Assembly (NCBI RefSeq): GCF_028769735.1
Contig: NW_026992283.1
Location: forward strand, 62,001 to 126,000
Length of the DNA: 64,000 bases
Direction: 5' to 3'
Source of the DNA: Zonotrichia leucophrys gambelii
Taxonomy: Eukaryota > Chordata > Aves > Passeriformes > Passerellidae
The notes beneath the pieces were generated by a model. It was given only the letters and a program-made list of their open reading frames with translations. It was not told where the DNA came from and searched no databases. Positions 11,096 to 23,123 of the stretch are shown here, piece by piece; position 1 is the stretch's first letter, and every line of letters begins with the position of its first letter. A program made the translations under genes and the position numbers.

Positions 11096-11199
11096 AACAT
11101 CTTCTCAATAACAGAAGGAGCTGTAAAAAATTTAGCAATATAAGAAACTGAGAGCTTGGGTAGCAGCCATGACAAACCTGCCTCTAATTAAAGTAGCCC

Positions 11200-11640
11200 C
11201 TCCTTTCTCCCCCGAACAATCATCAAATTCTTGGTTCACTGATGCCTCTGCTAAACGAGAGGGAAAGGTGTGGAGATACAGGGCAGCAGCCCTCCGCATT
11301 TCCTCTGGTAAACGGATTATTACTGAGGGAGAAGGCAGTGCTCAGGTTGGGGAGCTGATAGCTGTTTGGAGTGTTTTCCAATATGAGATACAGAATACCT
11401 CTCCTATTTGTATCTACACTGACTCCTATGCTGTGTATAAAGGATGTACTGGGTGGCTTCCTTTTTGGCAGCAAAATTATTGTGAAGTTAACAGAATTCC
11501 AGTATGGCAAAAGGAAAAGTGGCAAGAAATTTTAAATATCACAAGGGAATTTTGCCGTGGGGTGGGTAGCCTCCCACCAGACAGATGGAAACCCAGCAGG
11601 AGAGTGGAACAATACAGTTGATGAGTTAGCAAGACTAAGT
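11200..11640 (+). pseudogene. pol: RNase H of an unassigned retrovirus class
   Basis: WFTDASAKREG carries the first catalytic Asp, GSAQVGELIAVW the Glu helix, and IYTDSYAVYKG the second Asp. After a frameshift near 11560 it continues with VASHQTDG and AGEWNNTVDELARL. The motifs differ from the gamma and beta copies elsewhere in the window. It is 3' of the connection domain in the expected order. Confidence 0.75.
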
Positions 11641-12440
11641 CCCCTGAAAAAGGAACAAATTACAGTGGACTGGGAGCACCTATTAGAATGGCTGCATGTA
11701 AAAAGACACCACACAGGTGCAAAAGATTTGTACAAAGAAGCTCTTGCCCAGGGTTGGCCTGTCACCAGGGAAATGTGTAAAACATGCATATCAGCCTGCG
11801 AGCAATGTTGCAGATGACTAGAAAGACATCCTTTGGAAGAAGACCCTCTGCACTTAAGAAAGGGTAAAGGCTTATGAGATGTATGGCAGATAGATTATAT
11901 CAGTCCCTTTAGGAGTTCAGGTAGTAAACACTTTGTGCTGGTAGGAGTGGAGATTATATCTGGGTTAGTCCAAGCCGAAGCTCTTAAAAGAGCTACAGGA
12001 GATAATACTGTTAAAGCATTGCAGAGATGGTTTGGAACTTCCCCAAAACCACAGGAAATTCCATCTGATAACAGGTCCCACTTCACTGCTAGAGGTGTAC
12101 AGCATTGGGCAAAAAGTGAAGGAATAAAATGGACTTTTCACTCCCCTTACTACCCCCAAGCTAACAGGATTTTAGAAAGAACTAATGGTCTCCTGAAACG
12201 ACTCCTTAAACCACAGGAGGGAAGTTGGGATCTTTGACTAAGGGAAGCTGTAAAAGGTGTAAATTATAGATGGGGGGTTAACAGTTGTCCCAAAATCACT
12301 GCTTTCTGTCCAAAAGCCCTAAGCATCATCCCCACGCTACAGGGACCAAATGATCCTAATAATCCAGCACATTACCCTGGAAAACCTGTTCTGGTGGACC
12401 TCCCTACTGTATGGAGAAGTACGACTTGTGCTAAAAACTC
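11641..12440 (+). pseudogene. pol: Integrase of the same ERV
   Basis: A zinc domain is visible as a His pair in KRHHTGAKDLY and CKTC...CEQC. The core has VWQIDYI (first Asp), SDNRSHF (second Asp; the usual Gly is Arg) and RILERTNG (Glu). Stops occur at 11818 and 11877 and after residue QEGSWDL near 12235. The C-terminal part reads on in another frame to about 12440. Confidence 0.8.
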
Positions 12441-14303
12441 CTCTGAATAAATATGCATGGGTAGGCTCTGATGCTGTGGGGAAAGAGCATTGGATAAACA
12501 CACGCTGGATAATTCCATCATTTTAATTTCCTGCCTCTTGGTGGCAGACTCTGTTGTGTTTACTTTTTCACAGAAGAACTCTGAGGGATGTGAAGACCTG
12601 ATAAACAGTGGTAAGACTAGTGATATTTCTTTGCATCCTACCAACACCATGGCCAAAACTCGGCTGAGTGGCCATGGTCTGAAGCAACCATCAGGTACAC
12701 CAGTGCTCTGGGACTCTACCTCAGAGATCATTGCCCAAGCCTAGCCACCATAGTACTGCATGACTCTGAAGTATACTGCCTAAGTGACTGGGGTTGGGAC
12801 CAAAAAGATTGGGCTAGAGTGTTAACTAGAACAATTGGTGAAGAAATTAAGGTAGGATGCAGAAAAGTAGAAAGATACCCTTACGAGAAAGTTTCTACCA
12901 TTGCAATCACTGGAAATCATCTAGAACCAGATATAACAAGCAATTTGCACCCCAACATCACAGCGAAACTTTGCCCTACAACAGTGTGGACGTGTAACAA
13001 ACAAGCCCCCCCTCATACTTTGTTGTCGTCAGAAAAAATGTCAGTAACTATTCCTTGGACCCCAATACCAACAATGTTGAAATCAAGAAGCTTTGTAGAA
13101 ATGAACCCACTGACTATTGGTATAACTTTAACTAAACCAATCTATGTAACTGGCAAAATGGCCGGCAGATCAGTCAGGTCTGAAAGGTTTAACTTATAGA
13201 TTCAAAATAAATGCTGTGGCAAACTCATACTAACTGCAGTAATTACATACCTTGGTGTAAGTACCTCCTAGTGTTGGATGACAAAAATAATGTTTTTCCT
13301 CCCTTTATGGTAACACAAGTTGATAATGTTACAATAACATGTAAATTAATTGCTGAATCCCTCATCGAACCTATACACAGTTACAGCACTGAAGCTCACG
13401 GTCGTGTTTTATTTTGTGAAATCCACAATCAGAATTATTGGCTAAACCTGACAAATGTACAATTTTTCCATAAAATCATTTGTGTTAAAAACAATACTAA
13501 ATACTGGGGAGAACTTGATGTTAATATTGTAACACATACCACATAACCACCGGTTATGCTAAGCCTCAGAATTTTTGAAATTGGACCATATATAATCAGA
13601 AAAACTGGCCAACAACAAATATTGTTTAATCCGGCATAGTCTCTTAAACAAGTCAAATTGTTAATGCAAAACAATGTCTCAGAAGTTCAGCCAGCTTGTT
13701 CATCTTTTCTGCAAATTTCTTTTGAAGGGCAGACAACCTGGTTGTGAAAGTGGAATCCTTCCTAAGAAACGAACGACAAAAGACATAATCAGTGTTGTGG
13801 GAACAGGATTAGGAATGTTGAATAGTATTGATTCAGAAGTACTAATGAATAAATTGGCTACCACAAATGGGGATTTAACCAAATTACAACAACCACTGCA
13901 GTCATCCTTATCAGCCTTGGGAACCCAACAGTGGTTGTTGTCAAACATATTACCAAATTCGGAAAAGGTAAATGCAAATGACCACAAACTGATAATTTAA
14001 GCACTCGGTGCTTCACAAAATAATATCTCTTTGGCTCTTAGTTGCATCCAAGCCCAATTGTGGATGCAGTCAGTTGCTGCCTCAATTATAAGAGAAGGTG
14101 AAGAAGGCACTTTTCCTACTGAAATTCAGAAAATAATCTGGGACAGTGCCACTAATTTTAAAAAGGATTTTCAATCCTGGTGGAACTTAGTGAATTTTTC
14201 CTATGATCCCAGCACAAACACAGCCACAGTCTTTGTACTAACTATATGTAACGCTTCAGCGCATTCAATTTTCTCTATTATTGCATTCGGGCTGAATCAT
14301 GAT
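12440..14303 (+). pseudogene. env: Env of the same ERV, surface and fusion region
   Basis: Several adjoining open stretches (12490-12744, 12819-13199, 13211-13546, 13674-14000, 14031-14303) read as a long envelope. N-glycosylation sites (NVT, NLT) are present. A basic KKR run near 13769 is followed by the hydrophobic VVGTGLGML, a plausible cleavage site and fusion peptide. A Leu/Gln-rich helix with LATTNGDLTKLQQPLQSS follows. I do not recognise the family. Frameshifts and an LTR at 14304 break it. Confidence 0.6.
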
Positions 14304-14915
14304 TGTCCTGGGGTGATGTTATGATGTTTGTATCCCCATTCATATGTTCTGTGCCTTTAAGACCGGCTCGGAAGAGTGGAAGTTTTGTTTGGGTTTCTCT
14401 TATCAGGGACACGGAGACGGGCAGTACATAGGGCTGTTTTCGCTTCTTGCTTTCAGCTTGCTGCTTTGCTTGCTCTCTTTTCTTCTCTTGCTTCTGCTCT
14501 TGCTTTTGCTTCTGCTTATTTGCTAGTTTAGCTAAACAGTCCAAATTCCTTCCTGGGCTGTTTCTCCTCTCCTGTTTCTGTGACCATCTTGAACCTGCTC
14601 CGGACTGGGACCTGGGAACACCGAGGGTTTGCACCGTTTGGCTGCAGCAGCTGCCCCAGCGCTGGAGGGACTGAGAACAGAGCAACCACCCCCGAAAGAA
14701 ACTTTCTGATTTTGTCATCTTTCTCAGAGCAGTGTCATCTGGTATTGTTCATTTTGCGTGCTGGGGGGTGCTGTGCCTGTGAAATAAACAGGTTCTTTCC
14801 ACTTCTCTCCGAGGGATTCTTCCCAAATCAGTTGGGGGGAGGGGCTGTGTGGGTTTGCTTTCTGGAGGGGCCCTCCTTTGCAGATTCTTTAACAAATTTG
14901 CCCTAAACCAGGACA
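14304..14915 (+). mobile_element. LTR-W solo LTR inserted in env
   Basis: It starts TGTCCTGGGGTGATG and ends CCTAAACCAGGACA, 612 bases. Flanking 5-base copies ATGAT (14299-14303) and ATGAC (14916-14920) form a target-site duplication with one mismatch. AATAAACAG lies near 14782. The env reading frame picks up again directly after it. Confidence 0.9.
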
Positions 14916-14920
14916 ATGAC

Positions 14921-15144
14921 CGAGCTATTCTCTATCCTTTCGAGTATAGGGAATGGACCCATCAAATTGATGAGAAGTGGCAAACTGTTAATTTAGAAAT
15001 TTGTATTGTCTGGGAACAACAAAGGTTTATCTGTGAAAGTAATACAATTAGAAGTCAAGATATTTGTTTGGACACAGAACAAAATGTCTGTAACTTTGAA
15101 ATACAGACAAACAAAATTCCTGAAACAGTACTGGTGTATATAGG
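14921..15144 (+). pseudogene. env: Env ectodomain segment between two LTRs
   Basis: An open stretch reads YPFEYREWTHQIDEKWQTVN, then Cys-containing ICLDTEQNVCNFEIQ and VLVYIG. It continues the envelope from before 14304 and is cut at 15145 by LTR-M. Both flanking insertions preserve the env order. Confidence 0.65.
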
Positions 15145-16494
15145 TGTCGTGGTTTGACATTGACAGGAAGTAGGTTGTTTTTTTGGGGGGATATGCTGTG
15201 TTCATCAGTAGGTGTTCAGATTTTAATATTGGCACCTGGTTTAGCCACTGAAGTTCAGGCACACCTCTGACAACACACGGGTTAAAAAGCAGAACTGCTC
15301 CTCTGGGAGGCTCTCTTGGGACTTCGGCAGGAACAAGGTCAGATCTCCCCCCCCATCCAGCTGCTGCTGCTGGGTCGGGGAGGGACAGCCATGCAGTAGG
15401 CCTGGGCCTGGACAGAGATGGGAGGTGAAGAGGGCCTTGAGGATGGAAGAGTGGAGGAGCACCAAAAGACATCTGGCGGCCACCCCCCACCCCCCCCCCA
15501 GGGGAGAGAGAGAGAGGGAGAACCTGCGTCTGAATTTGATAGCAGCCAACTGAAGAGGAGAAGGGGGGGGGAGTGCCACGAGAAGGTGCCCCGCAGGGCA
15601 GCATGGGAGTTCCAGAGCTCCAGACAGGCATGAGACTGAGATATTTAACCCTTTTCTTGCATGATAGAAACCTTGCAAATGCTGATCCTCCTGGAGCTGA
15701 ATGAGAAGAGATAAGAGATGAGATAAGAGGGGATGGGCCATGAGGGAAGTGCAGATGACTCTTGAGGGGGGGGGAGAGATGATGGAGTGGCCTTTTGGCT
15801 GGACTTTTCTTGTGTGGCCATAGACGAAGCCATTTTTTTTTCCTGTGACACAGAGACTGCATTTAGGGGGAGGCAGTGCCTCAGAACCAGGAGTGTTCAG
15901 TGTGGGTACCCCTCGGCCCTAGGGGATACAAAAAATGTGGCTGGGACAGGTGTCCCGAAGGAGAGACTGCTTTTTTTTGGAGTGAGACAAGGTATCCTTG
16001 AAAGACAACCCTAGAAGCAGCTCTGGTCCATGCACAGTGGTGAGAGCACTGGGCATGGAAGGAAGATGTCACGACAGCAAAGGATTTCCGGGCAGTGCTG
16101 AGTGACATGGAAACACACGAGGTTTCAGCGGTGTTTCCAGGGGAAGCCTATGGTACAAGAAGGACTCTTCACTCCTCTTGATGAACTGAAGATTGAGTAT
16201 TCTAAAGGGTGGTGCTGGACTGAGATTTGGTGATTTTGGGGGAATGTATTGCATTGGGAAATTTGGTGGGGGGAGGAGGAAAGTGCTTTTTGTAAAGTTT
16301 TCATTTTCTTCGTGTGTTTTTTTTTTTTCCTTTCCTTGTAGTTTAGTTATTTTCTTGTAGTTTAGTTAATAAAGTTTTCTTTATTTCTAAGTAGGAGCCT
16401 GCTTTGCTTATTCCTGGTTACATCTCACGGCAGACACCAGGGAGAGGGTATTCTCATGGGGGCACTGGCATTGTGCCAGTGTCAAACCATGACA
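15145..16494 (+). mobile_element. LTR-M solo LTR inserted in env
   Basis: A 1,350-base LTR with perfect 5-base duplications ATAGG at 15140-15144 and 16495-16499. Its ends form a long inverted repeat: TGTCGTGGTTTGACATTG at the start and GTGTCAAACCATGACA at the end. AATAAAG lies at 16368. The 289-codon antisense open frame 14993-15862 lies mostly in this LTR and is not a gene. Confidence 0.95.
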
Positions 16495-16499
16495 ATAGG

Positions 16500-17023
16500 C
16501 AATGGATGTGCATGCTTAAGAACTGCTTGTGATAGCTTGTGTACTTATAGAAAATTTAGTAGTGAATACTAAAAATCATTCAAATTTTTGTGTTTGTAAC
16601 TTTACTAAAATCACAGGATGTGATTTTTCTTATGAAGCCCCAGTTACTTCTTATCACCTTTTACAGTCCAATTACACACTGATCCACCATCTATTGCCTA
16701 CCCCCATTGGGATGAACCTTACTCTGGTAAAGCAATTGTTGCTTCATCAAGATCTAATTGAAATTTTGGAAAAGGTCAAGAAAAACTGACAGAAACCCTT
16801 AGTAACTGTCCATCGCAATGTGAAAGAAATACATAGTGTTCTAGAAAGAGTAAAGGAAGATGATGTACACAGGTGGTGGGATACTCATTTTGGGTGGTCA
16901 ACTACTGCTACAGGTGTTCTGAACCAATTGTGTCATCCCATTACTGTTCTCTTGATTTTGGTTTTGATTGGTTTTGTTTTACCAGCAATCCTATACATCG
17001 TGAATTGGAAAATAATGAAGTAA
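16500..17023 (+). pseudogene. env: Env transmembrane C-terminus
   Basis: Env resumes with a Cys-rich segment, then ITGCDFSYEAPVTSYHLLQS, a helical region, and RWWDTHFGWSTTATGVLNQL. A strong membrane span of about 24 hydrophobic residues (ITVLLILVLIGFVLPAIL) follows, ending in a short tail at 17023. Stops near 16788 split the stretch. Confidence 0.65.
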
Positions 17024-18475
17024 GTGGTTGACACAATTGACATCTATAATGAATGCACACAATTTAGTCAATATCCCATTTGCTGGAGACACCCCCAAAG
17101 TTATTAATACACGGCGAACTACATGAGCATTAAAATAAGAAATTGGCCCTTGTGATTAGATTTTGATTGTGCTGTATTTTTTAATTGAAATTGATTATTC
17201 CTTTTTAACAAGAAATTTAATGTATATTGTGATTGAAATTTGATTATTTGTTTTGTTTTTCCTTATTCCTTTTGATTTGCCAAAGCAAAAAAACTCCACA
17301 ACTTTGGTGAAAGTTTTAAAGTTAGTATGTTTATTACAGCCCTGGACACATGTGGGAATCGTTTTTCTTAAATGACATACGTACCTCTGGGAACTTTAGA
17401 TCCATTTTTATCTCTTTCTCAAATACATATGCATGCAATTTCACAATAGGTTCATACATATTCATTCTACTGATTTCGCGTGATACTTGCCACTATTTTT
17501 TTTTTTACCAGAAAGAATTCCTGGGTGTCTCTGTCTGCTTCAGAGTTCAAGCCCCCCCCACCCCCCCCCCTTATCTCTGTCATTTGGCTGAAGCAGTTTC
17601 TTCAAGCATAGGCTTTTTGCGAGAACAGGCAATCAGACTAAACAGCTATGTTTGCAAGCTAAAGACTTAATTAAAAGATGTACATTTCACCTAAATCAAA
17701 ATGGGTTTCTGCTCTGGAAAATTTCTACTCTGTCTCACTTTCCCTTATCGTTTTCCTACTTTTCTTTTCCTGTCTAATTTTCTGTCTCTGTTTTCTGGGA
17801 TATGCTACCAACATTGATGAGTCCTGAAGACTTCAGAACGACGCTACGAATGGACCTCTCTTGATGACAATCGTGAGTCACGGGGTGGTGTAAGAGGCAG
17901 TCCAAAGTTTCCCTCATTTGCTTCACGACCGTCGCAAGGACAGAGACTAAGACCCTGAAGACCCCGACTGGAGTTCTGGCCTGGTTGAGGTGGATGCTTG
18001 CCAAGTGATTGTTTGCAAGTGTGCATGCTGTGCCACCACGGTACACTGCTTCGAGCAGGGACTGGTATGTAGCGGCTTGCCCTGTATACTTACACCTGCT
18101 TCACGGAGCAATGGGTCTCATTAAAAAAGCCTATGAATTTCCCCACCTCTTGGCCAGATGCCACTTGCTTTAGAGAAAGACTATAAAAAAGTAACTTTAT
18201 GAGGTAACTTTGGTGATCCCCCACAGAATGAAGAGGAATGTATTGGCTGGACCACAAGGATTTCGTCTCTCCATTGGTAGCTCTACCCCCCTTCTCTGTC
18301 TCTCCTTTACATTGTTTTCTTTATATCTCTCTCTCCTCTGTCCCATAACTGTTGTTGGCACTCAATAAAGGTCCACTGCTGTGAATAAAATCCCCTGCTG
18401 TGTGTCTTTTGCACTCTGAGATCAGTAAAATGAATCATCACAACCCCCTCTTGTACTAGCGGATCGTGACAGTAG
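17024..18475 (+). other. Non-coding stretch with LTR-like promoter and polyadenylation signals
   Basis: 17024-17280 is AT-rich with no recognised gene. From about 17280 the sequence is mixed; a poly-C/T run lies at 17547-17572. A TATAAAAAAG box is at 18182 and AATAAA signals are at 18364 and 18384. Sequence ending GTGACA at 18471 precedes a gammaretroviral gag, so this may include the 5' LTR of that ERV. No matching 3' copy is present, and no clear primer site follows. Confidence 0.35.
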
Positions 18476-18595
18476 GTCTGGTGAAAGTGGACTGGAACAG
18501 ACAGAATGCTTTAGGGGTTTAGAGAATTTTAGCCCGATTGTGGGACACACTAGAAAGTGGCAAGGAAATTTTGGGGGGGATGCTGGGGAGATTCT

Positions 18596-19501
18596 GATGG
18601 CTCCCTTCCAGCCAGCAGTCAGGAATAATGGTCTAGTAACCTTAAAAACACCATTTTTAATAGTGAATTTAATGTCATAAAGAAAGGTGCCAGAAGTTTA
18701 TAGGGAAGATCAAGTTAGAGTAGCTAAAGTATTTGAAACCATAATTAGAACTCAGGACCCTGACTGGAATGATATACAAGTGATGTTAAATAAGCTGTTG
18801 GATAGCACAGAAAAAAAGATGGTGTTTTCTGTGGCCAGAAAGCAGGTGGAGGGGGCACATGCTAAAGGAGACTTAGAAGGAACTGTATATCACAATTCTC
18901 CTTCAACAAACCCAAGGTGGGAGCCTAATTTACCTGGGCCCTGACATATTTTAACAAGATATCAGACATTGCTATCAATTGGTGTAAAGCATGCTATACC
19001 AAAAGTGATGAGCTGGTCAGAATTGTATGAGGTAAAGCAGGACAGTACTGAATCCCCCAAGACTTTAATGGAACAATTGAAGGTCACTGCCAGAAAATAT
19101 GCTAATCTGACTTCTGAGAATCCAGAGGAAGCTGTACAGTTAGCAATTCTTTTTATAGGGCAGTCAGCCCAAGATATTAGAAGAAAACTCCAGAAACTGG
19201 AAGGAGCAGAGCTGTGTGACTAAGGAGAGTTGTTGGAAGAGCCTTGGAATGCATATCAAAACCAGTAAGGAAAAAGAAATATGAAAGGCTAGAAGGAAAA
19301 ACAAAGGACAGGAGAATCTACTTGTGACTCTAGGGGGTGTTAAGGGAGCATCCAATGGGGGAGGGGAAGTAGGGGGTCGAGGAGAACAAGGAGAAGGAGA
19401 GGCAGGCAGCTCCCACCATTTCTCCAACAATGATTAAGGGAAGACCAGGGTGCACTTTATAAGGAAAAGGGGCACTGGAAGAGAGAATGCCGACAGGCTG
19501 G
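18596..19501 (+). pseudogene. gag: Gammaretrovirus-like gag, capsid to nucleocapsid
   Basis: The capsid is recognisable by PEVYREDQVRVAKVFETI, NPRWEPNLPGP, SWSELYEVKQDSTESPKTLM and LFIGQSAQDIRRKLQKLEG, the major homology-like and C-terminal capsid blocks of gamma gags. A KRGTGRENADR stretch (about 19470-19500, frameshifted) is a remnant of the zinc knuckle. Stops fall at 18943 and 19221. Matrix is missing or unrecognisable. A W LTR inserts inside the nucleocapsid. Confidence 0.85.
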
Positions 19502-20181
19502 TGTCCTGGTTTAGGGCAAATTTGGGAGACAATCTTCAAAAGGGGGCCCCTCCAGAAAGCAGACCTACATGGCCCCTCCCCCCAACTACTTCGGGAAGAA
19601 TTCCTCGGAGAGAAGTGGAAAGAGCCTGTTTATTTAACAGGCACAGCACACCCCCCCCCTCCCCCCAAGCACACAAAATGAACACTACCGGATGACACCA
19701 CTCTTTCACCGCCCTGAAAAAGATGACACATTCAGAAAGTCTCTCTTGGGGGTAGTCGCTCTGTTATCAGTCCCTCCAGCACTGGGAATAGCTGATGCAG
19801 GCCACAGGGTGCAAACTCTTGGTGTTTCCCAGGTCCCAGTCTGGAGCAGGTTCAAGTTGGTTCAAAAAAGGAAAGGAGAAACAGTCCAGGAAGAAATTTG
19901 GACTGTTTAGCTAAACTAGCTAATGAGCAGAAGCAAGAGCAAGCAGAAGCAAAGCAGAAGCAAGAGCGAGAGGGCAAAGCAAAAAGCAAAAGTAAAAAAG
20001 CAAAAACAGCACTATGTACTGCCCCGTCTCTGTGTCCCGCCAGCCATGGGGGAGCAGCTGATAAGAAAACCCAGACAAAACTTTCACTCTTCAGAGCCAG
20101 TATTAAAGGCACAGAACATAATATCCAGCATAAACAGAACACATGAATGGGATACAAGCATCATAACATCACCCTAGGACA
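19502..20181 (-). mobile_element. LTR-W solo LTR between gag and protease
   Basis: 680 bases, antisense, flanked by perfect GCTGG duplications at 19497-19501 and 20182-20186. On the plus strand it starts TGTCCTGGTTTAGGGC and ends CACCCTAGGACA; reversed AATAAA is near 19630. Lysine-rich frames at 19898-20177 arise from a purine-rich internal repeat. Confidence 0.95.
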
Positions 20182-20186
20182 GCTGG

Positions 20187-20560
20187 GAAGCTAGACCTGG
20201 CCTTACAGGGTGTTACACCAGAACATAAAGGATTAAGGGAATTGGGGCTTTCTACTCTGGCTGAACCCTTGGTTACACTGAGGCTGGGGAAAGAAGTGTA
20301 ATTTTTGGTAGACACAGGGGTAATTTATTTTGTATTGAATGTATGTAAAGGAAAACTTAGTAAGGATATGATAAATGTAATTGATCCTACAGGGAAAAGC
20401 AAAACTTGGTCCTTTTTACAACCCATGAAATTTAAATTAGGAGAGAATTGGATTACTCATCAGTTTCTATATATGCCTAAATGCCTAGTCCCCTTGATAG
20501 GGAGAGACTTATTGGGAAAATTGGATGCTCAAATAAGTTCACTGGACAGGGAAATGCAAA
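20187..20560 (+). pseudogene. pro: Gammaretroviral protease, decayed
   Basis: FLVDTGVIYFV holds the aspartic protease triad as DTGV where gamma proteases have DTGA. The C-terminal LVPLIGRDLLGKL matches the conserved end of the domain. One in-frame stop precedes the triad at 20299. It joins RT directly, as in gamma pol. Confidence 0.8.
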
Positions 20561-21756
20561 TTCAAATACCAGAATCAAAAGCCATCAAGACAAAGATTTT
20601 TATGCTGCAGGAATCAAATGAGGTAGAAGAAATCCCAGAGGCGGTAGAGAATGCTGTAATCCCACTGGTATGGGCAACTGAGATGCCTGGATGATCAAAG
20701 GTGACCAAACCAGTTAGGATTACTCTCAAAACTGAAGCTAACCTGGTAAAGCAAAAACAAAATCCAATCAAGTGGGAGGCGAGGAAAGGGTTGGAGAAGC
20801 TTATAGAAAAATTCTTAGAATATGGGTTATTGATGGAGTGTGAATCAGAATACAAGACACCGATATTACCAGTTGGAAACCATAACGGGGAATATAGGTT
20901 AATACAAGATTTAAGGGCCATTAATAAAATAGTAGCAGATATCCATCCAGCAGTAGCTAATCCGTACAGACTTTTGACAGCACCAAAAGGGGAATATAAA
21001 TGGTTTACAGTGATTGATCTTAAGAATGCCTTTTTCTGCATACCCTTAGAGGAAAATAGTCAAGCAATATTTGCTTTTGAATGGGAAAGTCCCATCTCAG
21101 GATGCAAAATTCAATTAACCTGGACTGTCCTACTGCAAGGATTTAAGAATTGCCCAACAATATTTGGAAATCAACCAGCAAAATAATTAGAACAATGGAA
21201 GAAAAATAACACTGGAGGAGCAGTTTTACAGTATGTGAATGACATTCTGCTGGCAGCAGAGACCCAGAAACAATGCCTACAAATGACCATAAGTCTGTTG
21301 AACTTTCTGGGACAGAATGGTTGCAGTGTAATTATAAGAAAAGCTCAAACAAGAAAGACAACTGTGAACTATTTGGGCTTTGAGACCACTCAAGGGCAGA
21401 GAATTCTTGTCCTTGACAGAAAGGAAGCAATCTGCCAAATTCCGGAACCTCAGAATATCTGAGAATTACGAGGCTTTCTAGGAGCGGTCGAGTAGTGCCG
21501 GTTGTGGATATTAAATTATGGAATTGTAGTGAAGCCCCTCTATGGAGCCCTAAAAGAAACAAAGGAAGGACAATTTGTGTGGACTCCTGAGTGCCAAGCT
21601 GCCTTCTGAGAACTGAAAAGGGCATTAATGATAGCACAAGCATTAGGGCTTTCTGATTTAACCAAGCTCTTTGAACTGTTTGCACATGAGAGACAACATT
21701 TAGCCCTGGGGGTCCTGATGCACAAGTTGGGAACCTGGGGGAGACCTGTGGGCTAT
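20561..21756 (+). pseudogene. pol: Gammaretroviral reverse transcriptase with YVND active site
   Basis: Open stretches 20561-20694, 20701-21186 and 21235-21462 share one order of RT motifs: GLEKLIEKFLEYGLL, RLIQDLRAINKIV, FTVIDLKNAFFCIPL, VNDILLAAETQ. The catalytic box at 21232-21243 reads YVND, so the first Asp has become Asn. The connection domain follows with [14 protein letters not shown] and GRPVGY. It stops at 21756 where a new LTR begins. RNase H lies 10 kb away at 31668. Confidence 0.85.
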
Positions 21757-22840
21757 TGTCTTGGTTTAAAAGACAAATGTCTGTCAAGGAAGATAGAAAC
21801 CTTCCTGGAACGGAAAGAAGACCCTTCCATCCAAATTACTGTAATTTCAAAATTATGGAGCATTCAAGCAAAAATGTAGAAAAAATAAATAACAGTTCTT
21901 TACTGGAAAATATATATAACAGAAATTAACAAACAACAACCACACAATAACAGAAATTTCCCACCTGCTCAATACTATTCCCCCCTTTGGCGTAGTTATG
22001 ACCACAACTGGCAGGGGGCGCTGGTGCCCCTGCTGAGGAGTATTACAGCAACCTGAGGAGGTCGCTGGGGGTGAGAGAAGGACGAGAATCTTGTTTCTTG
22101 ATCAGAAGGCTGGATTTATTGATATATGATATATAATACATTATAACTATACTAAAAAGAATAAAGAGAGAAGTTGCAGAGGGCTGCTAAGCTAAGAATT
22201 GAATGAAAGAAAGAATAACAAAGATCTGTCTCCAGGGAATCTGTCCCCGCGCCTGCTTCTGTGATTGGCCCCCAATTGGAAACATGGAAGATGAGCCAAT
22301 CACAGGGGCACCTGCTACATTTCACAGGAGCTGATAACAATTGTTTACATTCTTCCTCTGGGGGCCTCTGCTTCCCAGAAGATGCACAAATGTGAAAGAA
22401 AGGATTTCTATGAAAAAATGTCTGTGACAGAGGAGGGCACTCCAATGTGAGCTTGGAACCTCCCTGGGGGTGATGGCAGCCTTGGATGAGAGGGAGGAAG
22501 GGGTGATTCCCTTGAACAGTCATGCAAGAAGCGCCAGTCTCTTGGCACCAGCAATTGCCAAAGTCTCAGTTGGGGGGGGGCAACTGGGACCCTCTCTCTC
22601 GTAAGCAATAGGCACAGGCAGGCAGCAGGGGAACTCTGCAGCAGTGCTGAGTGCTGCGCAGGAAATTCCATAACAAAACTGCAAGACAGTCGGTGGCACC
22701 ATATGACGGCCCCTGCTCCCAGCACATTTTCTGTGCTGCCCACACCCAGCTAAAAACTGCCAAACCCTCATCCCCCTTCTCTTCCCCAAACGATTGTGGT
22801 CCCACAACAGTTATTTTTCCAAACAGCTGGACAACATGAG
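21757..22840 (+). mobile_element. LTR-like block opening the 10-kb insertion in RT
   Basis: It begins TGTCTTGGTTTAAAAGAC, an LTR start resembling common passerine LTRs, directly after an RT reading frame. TTTATTGAT near 22115 and AATAAATAAC near 21885 are present. The right end and a target-site duplication could not be fixed, and part of it may belong to a second antisense LTR starting near 22010. Confidence 0.45.
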
Positions 22841-23123
22841 ACAATTATGGCCAGGATGCTACCATCCTACTGATCTAAGAGGTCAGGAAGCTCATGACTG
22901 GACAGTGCATGACTGGTTTTGTCCCTCACATGGTGATATCCATCTTAGAGCAAAAGGGGGGACATTTGCTATCCCCCAGAAGCATGCTCAAATACCAAGT
23001 TGTGCTTTCGGAACAGGATGACGTGAAATTAACAACAACAGCAGCCACAAATTCAGCCATGTTTCTTGGTCAAAAGGCAGTGGATGAGGGAGTCCTGACA
23101 CATTATTGTCTTCATTTGTGGTG
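22841..23123. other. Unassigned remnant with purine tract
   Basis: A weak coding-like stretch is visible, with HDWTVHDWFCPSHGDIHL and an AAAAGGGGGGA purine tract at about 22952-22964. No motif fixes its origin. It may be the 3' end of a decayed ERV. Confidence 0.3.

Noticed and set aside
14993..15862. 289-codon minus-strand open frame
   Set aside because: It crosses the junction between env and LTR-M (15145) and is antisense to both.
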